From: CAZXCK01 sp964639225
GTDB taxonomy: Bacteria; Chloroflexota; Anaerolineae; Aggregatilineales; Phototrophicaceae
DNA length: 7,291 nucleotides
Assembly: GCA_964639225.1 (NCBI GenBank)
Contig: CAZXCK010000174.1
Location: forward strand, 1 to 7,291
Direction of reading: 5' to 3'
Below, piece by piece: positions 1-4,759 of this stretch. Position 1 is the first letter of the stretch, and every line of letters starts with the position of its first letter. Both the position numbers and the translations under genes were made by a program. The notes beneath the pieces are model-generated. The model worked only from the letters and a program-made list of their open reading frames with translations, searched no databases and had not been told where the DNA came from.

Positions 1-305
1 CCTGCGGAATCTCTGAGAAAAACTGGCGGAATAGGAAGATCGCCATGCTGCTGGCAGGAGATTCCAATCGGTGCTGTAAACACCCTGGAAGCGGACCAGA
101 CCCATCGGCGGAGTCCGCAGGTCCGCATTGGTGATGTAAATCAGAGGAATACCAGCGAAGAACTCGCGCATGAGAAACGAACCCACTGTGCCGACCATAA
201 ACGACGGGATAATCAATGGCAGGAAGGTGTTCATCCAACCACCAATCGGTTTAAGCAGAGAGTCAAACACACGCACACCCAGCAGGCATTCAGGAATAAT
301 TGACA
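1..305 (-). pseudogene. Rearranged remnant of a MalG-type (CUT1) ABC transporter permease, runs off the left edge
   Basis: Read on the - strand, the frame is open from about 360 to the left edge, and from about 305 downward it encodes pieces of a CUT1 permease. Piece A (about 300-145) reads like the late membrane region: 'GWMNTFLPLIIP' followed by 'FLMREFFAGIP'. In intact homologues this motif leads directly into the EAA loop (EAA...DGA), which binds the ATPase. Here it jumps instead to piece B (about 144-50), 'PLIYITNADLRTPPMGL' and 'FQGVYSTDWNLL', which normally lies some 65 residues later. After B the frame loses similarity, but a shifted frame from 46 downward reads 'MAIFLFRQFFSEIPQ', a second version of the end of piece A. 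An internal deletion plus a frameshifted partial second copy fits a decaying gene. It belongs to a different subfamily from the permease at 2370, so it is not a copy of that gene. The similarity is judged by eye from family knowledge; what lies left of position 1 is unknown. Confidence 0.7.
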
Positions 306-329
306 GATTTGTAGAAAATGCGTTACACT
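300..329 (+). promoter_or_regulatory. Probable sigma-70-type promoter of the LacI-family regulator
   Basis: A perfect -35 hexamer TTGACA (300-305) is followed after 18 bp by TACACT (324-329), which matches four of six -10 positions. Transcription would start near 336 and give a leader of roughly 60 bases before the ATG at 400. It lies just at the edge of the permease remnant on the other strand. The hexamers are seen in the sequence; promoter activity is inferred. Many bacterial groups tolerate weaker boxes, so other start sites cannot be excluded. Confidence 0.5.
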
Positions 330-341
330 GTTTCATGTAAC
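322..341. promoter_or_regulatory. Inverted repeat over the -10 box, candidate operator
   Basis: GTTACA (322-327) and TGTAAC (336-341) are perfect inverted repeats separated by 8 bases. The left arm overlaps the putative -10 hexamer and the right arm covers the expected transcription start, which is where a repressor would block initiation. The downstream gene encodes a LacI-family protein, so autoregulation is the simplest reading. Caution: classic LacI-family operators have their half-sites adjacent around a central CG, not 8 bases apart. The site could therefore belong to another regulator. Confidence 0.4.
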
Positions 342-399
342 AACGGTGCATTATTTTCATGCGCATCACGGCGCGACCGTGCGCATCTGGATAACACTT

Positions 400-1395
400 A
401 TGGCAACCATTAGAGATATCGCCCAACAAGCTGGTGTTTCCATCGCGACTGTATCGCGCGCATTAAACAATCACCCGTCTGTTAATGAAGCGACTCGCTA
501 TTCGGTCCTCCAGATTGCACAGCAGTTGAACTACCCCCTACACAATCTACAGGCGAAATCGTATGTTGCGCGTTCTATCCTCATTATTGTGCGCAAAGAC
601 CAGACGCATGTTATACCCGAAAAGCGCGATTTTGAGCGCAGCGTATGGAACGGTGTGCAGTCTGCACTGGAAAAGTCGGACATTACCACCCGCCTGCAGC
701 AATCGCACATGACACTGGACGAAGCGCGCGAATACGTCCATGACGTATCGGTTTCCGGTCTTATTATTCTGGGTGGCGCCGTTAAGTCCGAGTTCGGGGA
801 TTTCCTCGTCAGGCACAAAGTTCCTTTTGTAGTGGCTGGTGCGCGTCTGGAGTCGCTGAATGTCAACGCCGTCATGGCCGATGTCTCCGATGGTATATTG
901 CAGGTCGCTAACTACCTCACCAGCAAGGGAAAGCGGCACATCGGTTTTGTAAATGGCCCGGCAGATACCATGACCAGCACCGAGAAGCTCAACGCGCTCC
1001 GGCTGGCTCTTTACGCTCAAGGGGTGTCTTTTCCGTCTACCCATCTGGTTTCGAGCAATTTCACGGCGGAAGACGGTTATCAGCAGACGATCCAGCTCAT
1101 CCAGCAGATGCCGACGGTTGATGCCATCATTTACGCGGACGACTCGATTGCCATGGGCGGCATGCGGGCACTGCGCGAACACAATCTGCGCATCCCGGAC
1201 GATGTCTCCGTGGTTGGCTTTGGTGATTATGAGATCGCCAGTTACATCACACCCAGCCTGTCATCTGTGCGCTTCGATATGCGTATGATGGGACGGATTG
1301 CCGCGCGGCGTCTGAAAATGCTGCTGGATGAGCCGGACAATGACCCGTGGCTCATCCGCACACCAACAGAGCTGGTGATCCGTGATTCGAGCTGA
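400..1395 (+). CDS. LacI/GalR-family transcriptional regulator
   Basis: A 331-residue DNA-binding regulator, the usual length for the family. The N-terminal helix-turn-helix occupies about residues 3-24 (TIRDIAQQAGVSIATVSRAL), followed by the hinge near 45-58 and a periplasmic-binding-protein-like effector domain to the C-terminus. Late landmarks are 'YADDSIAMGGMRAL' (from Y245) and 'VGFGDYEIASYITPSLSSVR' (from about 272). An in-frame ATG at 346 would add 18 residues ahead of the HTH; I chose 400 because family members begin only a few residues before this helix, although the Shine-Dalgarno there is weak (GGA at 389-391). Two details are unusual. The hinge position normally held by the minor-groove-inserting Leu (..ARSL..) reads AKSY (Tyr55). 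The position matching the first Asp of the common GF/YDD ligand-contact motif is Gly275. It precedes the permease genes in the same direction, so it probably controls the transporter operon in response to the imported sugar or a metabolite. Confidence 0.95.
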   Translation: MATIRDIAQQAGVSIATVSRALNNHPSVNEATRYSVLQIAQQLNYPLHNLQAKSYVARSILIIVRKDQTHVIPEKRDFERSVWNGVQSALEKSDITTRLQQSHMTLDEAREYVHDVSVSGLIILGGAVKSEFGDFLVRHKVPFVVAGARLESLNVNAVMADVSDGILQVANYLTSKGKRHIGFVNGPADTMTSTEKLNALRLALYAQGVSFPSTHLVSSNFTAEDGYQQTIQLIQQMPTVDAIIYADDSIAMGGMRALREHNLRIPDDVSVVGFGDYEIASYITPSLSSVRFDMRMMGRIAARRLKMLLDEPDNDPWLIRTPTELVIRDSS

Positions 1396-1410
1396 ACGGG
1401 TCACCAATTA

Positions 1411-1430
1411 ATCAAAGAGAGTTTTTTGAT
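1411..1430 (+). promoter_or_regulatory. Small hairpin enclosing the ribosome binding site of permease 1
   Basis: ATCAAA (1411-1416) and TTTGAT (1425-1430) are inverted repeats. With an inner G-U and A-U pair they can form an 8-bp stem around a GAGT loop. The purine-rich Shine-Dalgarno AAAGAGAG (1414-1421) and the first two bases of the ATG at 1429 both fall inside the structure. It is AT-rich and therefore weak, so any translational effect is speculative. Confidence 0.3.
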
Positions 1431-2367
1431 GTCTAACCAAACGCTTGCCAACGCTGCCCACCGCGAGGGGCAGCCCGAACCATCCCCCAAACGTGCTCTG
1501 CGCCTGACCGATACTCAGGTCGCCATCATTCTGATCCTTCCGGCGCTCGCTTTGTTTGTCGCCATCATTCTGTATCCGTTGATTAACTCCATGTATATCG
1601 GGCTGCTGGACAAAAGCCTCGTCCGCCCCGGTGAGGAGTTTGTTGGCCTCAAAAACATCGATTGGGTGCTGCGGCGGCGCTTCGTCGAGATATTAAGCAC
1701 CACGATGTTTTTTACCATTGGCGCCACCATCCTCCCCTTCCTGATCGGTTTTGTGGTGGCGCTGGTACTCAACGCGCCACTGCCGGGACGCGGCATCCTG
1801 CGCGGGCTGTTTCTGCTGCCCTGGCTGGTGCCGGCGGTGGTTGTATCGTTTCTGTGGATGTGGATTTTTAACGCCAACTACGGCGTTCTGAATGGCATGT
1901 TACGATCAGCCGGGCTGATCTCAGAGAATATCAACTTTATCGGCGATCAATCGACGGCGATGTGGACCATCATCATCGCCAAAACCTGGAATACGTTCCC
2001 CTGGATTGCTGTTATGCTGCTGGCGGGATTGCAGACCATCCCCAGAGAGCTATACGAAGCCGCCGCCATCGACGGCGCCGGTCGCGTGCAGAGCTTCTTC
2101 AACATTACCGTGCCGCAGCTTCGGGGAATCATCACAACGGTCCTGCTTCTCAGCTTCATCTGGAACTTCCAGCACTTTGAGACGATCTACGTCATGACAT
2201 CTGGCGGGCCTGCCGGGTCAACAACGACCTTCGCGGTAGCCGTCTATCAGCAGGCATTCCAGGGCTATAACCTGGGTCGTGCGGGTGCCATTGGCATCCT
2301 GTGGATGGCCTTGCTGTCGGTCATTGTCGGCATCTATCTGCGATTTGGTATGGGCGAGGAGGTCTGA
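1429..2367 (+). CDS. CUT1-family carbohydrate ABC transporter permease, MalF/UgpA-like
   Basis: A 312-residue inner-membrane permease subunit of a carbohydrate importer. A polar N-terminal tail of about 28 residues precedes TM1 (about 31-53, 'VAIILILPALALFVAIILYP'), and further hydrophobic segments give the six-helix pattern expected of this family. The ATPase-coupling EAA loop is seen at 210-216 (EAAAIDG), followed by 'ITVPQLRG', and the C-terminal part has 'TSGGPAGSTTTFAVAVYQQAF', typical of the MalF/UgpA branch. The start is the ATG at 1429 with AAAGAGAG upstream; a TTG immediately before it (1426) would add one residue. It lies 33 bp behind the regulator and only two bases before permease 2, with which it should form the heterodimeric channel. 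Substrate is not determinable; CUT1 systems move oligosaccharides, polyols, glycerol phosphate and related compounds. Confidence 0.95.
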   Translation: MSNQTLANAAHREGQPEPSPKRALRLTDTQVAIILILPALALFVAIILYPLINSMYIGLLDKSLVRPGEEFVGLKNIDWVLRRRFVEILSTTMFFTIGATILPFLIGFVVALVLNAPLPGRGILRGLFLLPWLVPAVVVSFLWMWIFNANYGVLNGMLRSAGLISENINFIGDQSTAMWTIIIAKTWNTFPWIAVMLLAGLQTIPRELYEAAAIDGAGRVQSFFNITVPQLRGIITTVLLLSFIWNFQHFETIYVMTSGGPAGSTTTFAVAVYQQAFQGYNLGRAGAIGILWMALLSVIVGIYLRFGMGEEV

Positions 2368-2369
2368 AG

Positions 2370-3248
2370 ATGACGGCCCAGGCAGCGACAAGTCATCAGG
2401 ACACCGGTATGGTTGGCGGGCGCACGAACTGGATGCATCGAGTCATTTACGGTGCTGGCCTGCTTCTGGTCGTGGTGTTCGCTTTTTTCCCCATCTACTG
2501 GATGCTTGTTACCTCGATCACCACCGAGGACCAAGTCTTCGCATTTCCGCCGACGCTGTTCCCGGCAGATATTACCCTCCAGTGGTATCGGGACTTCTTT
2601 AACAACCCGAACCTCATTCGCTATCTGCAAAACAGCTTCATCGTATCGACAGCGACGGCTGTTGGCAGCCTGATTGTCTCTGCCTATGCGGGCTACTCGT
2701 TCTCAAAATTCCGCTATACAGGACGCCGCGCCCTGATGTTCCTCATCCTCTCGGCGCAGATGTTCCCGCAGGCGCTGCTGCTGATTACCCTGTATCTGAT
2801 GTTTGACAGCCTCGGCATTCTTAACTCCTATCTGGTGCTGGTGCTGTCCTTTACGACGTTTACGCTGCCGCTGTGCATCTGGATGCTGAAAAGCTATTTC
2901 GACACGATGCCGGACGAACTCATCGAAGCGGCCCGGGTGGACGGCGCATCACAGTTTACGATCATCCACCGCATCCTGCTGCCGATCGCCCGCCCGGCGA
3001 TGATTTCCACCGGACTGTTCGCGTTTATTCGCGGCTGGAATGACTTCATCTACGCCCTGACGCTTGCTGGCCCCCAGCGGATGACCCTGCCACCGGGCCT
3101 GGTGCTCACTTATACGGGAGAGTTTCAGACCTCGTGGCCCAACCTGATGGCATCGTCACTGATTGTCTCGCTGCCGGTCATCATTGTGTTCGTCTTTATG
3201 CAGCGCTACATCGTGGCCGGGCTGGGCGCGGGGGCGGTTAAGGGATGA
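2370..3248 (+). CDS. CUT1-family carbohydrate ABC transporter permease, MalG/UgpE-like
   Basis: A 292-residue second permease subunit. TM1 lies at about 25-48 ('FAFFPIYWMLVTSI'), and the N-terminal periplasmic stretch contains 'FPPTLFPADITLQWYRDFF', the usual MalG-type pattern before TM2. The EAA loop is clear at 186-192 (EAARVDG) and continues 'ASQFTIIHRILLPIARPAM'. The C-terminal region has 'WNDFIYALTLAGPQRMTLPPGL' and ends 'FVFMQRYIVAGLGAGAVKG', a canonical family terminus. I chose the ATG at 2370 because AGGAGGT (2357-2363) sits six bases before it; an in-frame upstream ATG (2301) lies inside permease 1 and would add non-homologous sequence. The two genes are almost touching (TGA at 2365-2367), implying translational coupling and stoichiometric assembly. 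Confidence 0.95.
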   Translation: MTAQAATSHQDTGMVGGRTNWMHRVIYGAGLLLVVVFAFFPIYWMLVTSITTEDQVFAFPPTLFPADITLQWYRDFFNNPNLIRYLQNSFIVSTATAVGSLIVSAYAGYSFSKFRYTGRRALMFLILSAQMFPQALLLITLYLMFDSLGILNSYLVLVLSFTTFTLPLCIWMLKSYFDTMPDELIEAARVDGASQFTIIHRILLPIARPAMISTGLFAFIRGWNDFIYALTLAGPQRMTLPPGLVLTYTGEFQTSWPNLMASSLIVSLPVIIVFVFMQRYIVAGLGAGAVKG

Positions 3249-3278
3249 TGTGCGTATCGTCCTATTCACTTTGTTGAT

Positions 3279-3299
3279 CCCGGCGGCAACCCCGCCGAG
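3279..3299 (+). other. GC-rich intercistronic hairpin between permease 2 and the binding-protein gene
   Basis: CGGCGG (3281-3286) pairs with CCGCCG (3292-3297) around the 5-base loop CAACC; one mismatch then allows an extra C-G pair at 3279/3299. An AT-rich stretch follows, but no run of T, so it is not a standard intrinsic terminator. In sugar ABC operons such structures often stabilise or process the message so that the binding protein is made in excess of the permeases; that role is inferred. Here the transporter genes are in the order permease-permease-binding protein. Confidence 0.45.
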
Positions 3300-3334
3300 G
3301 TTAAAATATTAAGTCACTGTAAAAGGAGCAAGTC

Positions 3335-4585
3335 ATGAAGAAACAAGGAATTTTTGCTGTCGGATTTCTGCTGCTGGCCCTCGTGGCCCTAAGCCTGATG
3401 CCAGTCATGGCGCAGGATGACGAAGCGCAGGATTTTACCTTCACTGGCTGGTCGTTGAACGAAGGCGCCACCCGTGATGTCATCATGCTGGCGGTTGAAG
3501 AATTTGCCACCGCTAACAATGTCAGCGTTTCGGACGTCGCCTATCCGTATAACGAATACCTGAACCAGGTCATCCTGCAGGCGCGTGGTGGAAATCTGAC
3601 CGGACTGGTCCAGATGGACGTCGCCTGGATGGCGCCTCTGGCTTCGCTGGGCGTTCTGGAAGATCTTGGCCCGTACGTTGAAGAGGGTGTCTACGCGGAA
3701 GCGTCGCTGGCGAGCTGCCAGGTGGACGGTGTGCAGTATGGTATCCCCTGGACGACCGCTTCGATTGGCATGGTTGCCAACCAGGAACTCCTGGAAGCAG
3801 CCGGCATTACTGAAATGCCCACCACAATCGCCGAATTTGAAGTGGCCCTCGAAGCCCTTCGCGCTTACGACACGGACATTATCCCCTATGCGGCGATGAC
3901 TGATGTGGCCCAGTTGAAGGATATCATTCCGTGGATCTGGACCTTCGGTGGCACCGTCATCAATGAAGATGGTGAGGTCGTTCTGAACGACGAAGGCACC
4001 ATCGCCGCTGTTGAGTGGTATGCGGACCTGTTGGAACGTGGCCTGATCGCCGCCGACATCGACCGCTTCGACGCCCGGCAGCTCTTCGCTCAGGGGCGTG
4101 TTGGCTTCTATGAGGATGCCATCGTCGCGCGGGCACTGGCCGCCGGCAGCAAGCCAGAAGACCTTGAACTGACAGTTGTCCCGGTGCCGCGCCCCGTTCT
4201 GAACGAGGGCGACGATCCGCAGGCGCTGTTCTGGGGTCACTGCCTGGCTGTCGTCGCGGGTGATGAAGCACAGACAGCAGCCGAGTTCGCGCTCTACCTG
4301 ACTGCGGATGAAACCCCGACTACCCGTTACTTCGAGCAGCTCTCCCTGCCGCCGACCAATCTCGCTTTCCTGGAGTCCGAGGCTTTCCAGGGCGACGAGT
4401 ATGTAGCCGGCTGGACGAGCCTGATCACCGCCACCGCGCGCCCGAACCCCTTCTGGCCGTATGCAGAAGCTGCGCGTATGGAAGCCATTCTTGGCGAGCA
4501 GGTGCAGGCGGCCATGATTGGACGTCGCAGCGCCCAGGATGCCATGGATGAAGCGGCAGAAGATATCGACGATCTGCTGAACTAA
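3335..4585 (+). CDS. Extracellular solute-binding protein, family 1 (carbohydrate ABC transporter)
   Basis: A 416-residue secreted receptor that captures the substrate and delivers it to the two permeases. The N-terminus is a clear signal peptide: KK at residues 2-3, a hydrophobic core at about 6-22, and a probable type I cleavage site after Ala26 (VMA|QDD). There is no Cys at the cleavage site, so it is not an obvious lipoprotein. The mature protein has family-1 landmarks, including 'VQMDVAWMAPLASLGVLEDL' in the first lobe, 'GVQYGIPWTTASIGMVANQELLEAAGI' at the hinge region, and 'ARQLFAQGRVGFYED' in the second lobe. Only two cysteines remain (Cys128 and Cys303), which could form a disulfide. 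The start at 3335 is supported by AAAAGGAG (3321-3328), six bases upstream. Length is normal. Its position behind the permeases assigns it to this transporter; the ligand is unknown. Confidence 0.95.
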   Translation: MKKQGIFAVGFLLLALVALSLMPVMAQDDEAQDFTFTGWSLNEGATRDVIMLAVEEFATANNVSVSDVAYPYNEYLNQVILQARGGNLTGLVQMDVAWMAPLASLGVLEDLGPYVEEGVYAEASLASCQVDGVQYGIPWTTASIGMVANQELLEAAGITEMPTTIAEFEVALEALRAYDTDIIPYAAMTDVAQLKDIIPWIWTFGGTVINEDGEVVLNDEGTIAAVEWYADLLERGLIAADIDRFDARQLFAQGRVGFYEDAIVARALAAGSKPEDLELTVVPVPRPVLNEGDDPQALFWGHCLAVVAGDEAQTAAEFALYLTADETPTTRYFEQLSLPPTNLAFLESEAFQGDEYVAGWTSLITATARPNPFWPYAEAARMEAILGEQVQAAMIGRRSAQDAMDEAAEDIDDLLN

Positions 4586-4598
4586 GAAAAGGTGGTGC

Positions 4599-4637
4599 AG
4601 TGTCAGTCGCGCTGTCTGGCAACATCGTACTGACACT
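4599..4637 (+). other. Inverted repeat downstream of the binding-protein gene
   Basis: AGTGTCAGT (4599-4607) and ACTGACACT (4629-4637) are perfect 9-bp inverted repeats separated by 21 bases, starting 13 bases after the stop codon. As RNA this could form a stem with a large loop; as DNA it could be a protein-binding site with widely spaced arms. No T-run follows. Confidence 0.4.
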
Positions 4638-4653
4638 ACACACAGACAAGCAT

Positions 4654-4688
4654 GCTGGAGATGTGCGCTCATGGTGCACATCTCCAGC
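4654..4688 (+). other. Strong hairpin between transporter and oxidoreductase genes, possible terminator or mRNA-processing stop
   Basis: GCTGGAGATGTGC (4654-4666) is the exact reverse complement of GCACATCTCCAGC (4676-4688). Inside it a G-U and a C-G pair extend the stem to about 15 bp around a 5-base loop (4669-4673). This is the strongest secondary structure in the window. No T-run follows on either strand, so factor-independent termination is not assured. It could act as a 3' stabiliser for the transporter message or as a partial terminator that lowers expression of the downstream enzyme. The remainder of the 174-bp gap shows no convincing promoter; a TTGAAC (4712-4717) lacks a well-spaced -10 box. 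Confidence 0.5.
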
Positions 4689-4759
4689 GCACACAGTGTA
4701 TACCATAAGAATTGAACACCGCTACTTGATCGCTTGAAACATAAAAGGACAATTCTGTG

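Noticed and set aside
306..360. Start of a - strand gene at the ATG at 358-360 reading into the permease fragment
   Set aside because: The first 18 or so codons show no permease similarity and lie over the regulator's promoter; the frame is open probably by chance upstream of the remnant.
346..399. Upstream ATG extending the regulator by 18 residues
   Set aside because: The extension (rich in His and Ala) precedes the helix-turn-helix, where LacI-family proteins normally have only one to a few residues, and it overlaps the likely 5' leader.
547..1182. A 211-codon open frame on the - strand opposite the LacI-family gene
   Set aside because: It overlaps the full effector domain of a clearly real regulator, and its translation has no family features.
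3271..3310. Possible separate promoter for the binding-protein gene (TTGTTG or TTGATC with TAAAAT)
   Set aside because: The spacing between the boxes is 22-25 bp, too long for a normal sigma-70 promoter.
3389..4681. A 430-codon open frame on the - strand opposite the binding-protein gene
   Set aside because: It mirrors the codon structure of the solute-binding gene, whose signal peptide, ribosome binding site and family motifs are convincing; the antisense translation shows no recognisable domain.
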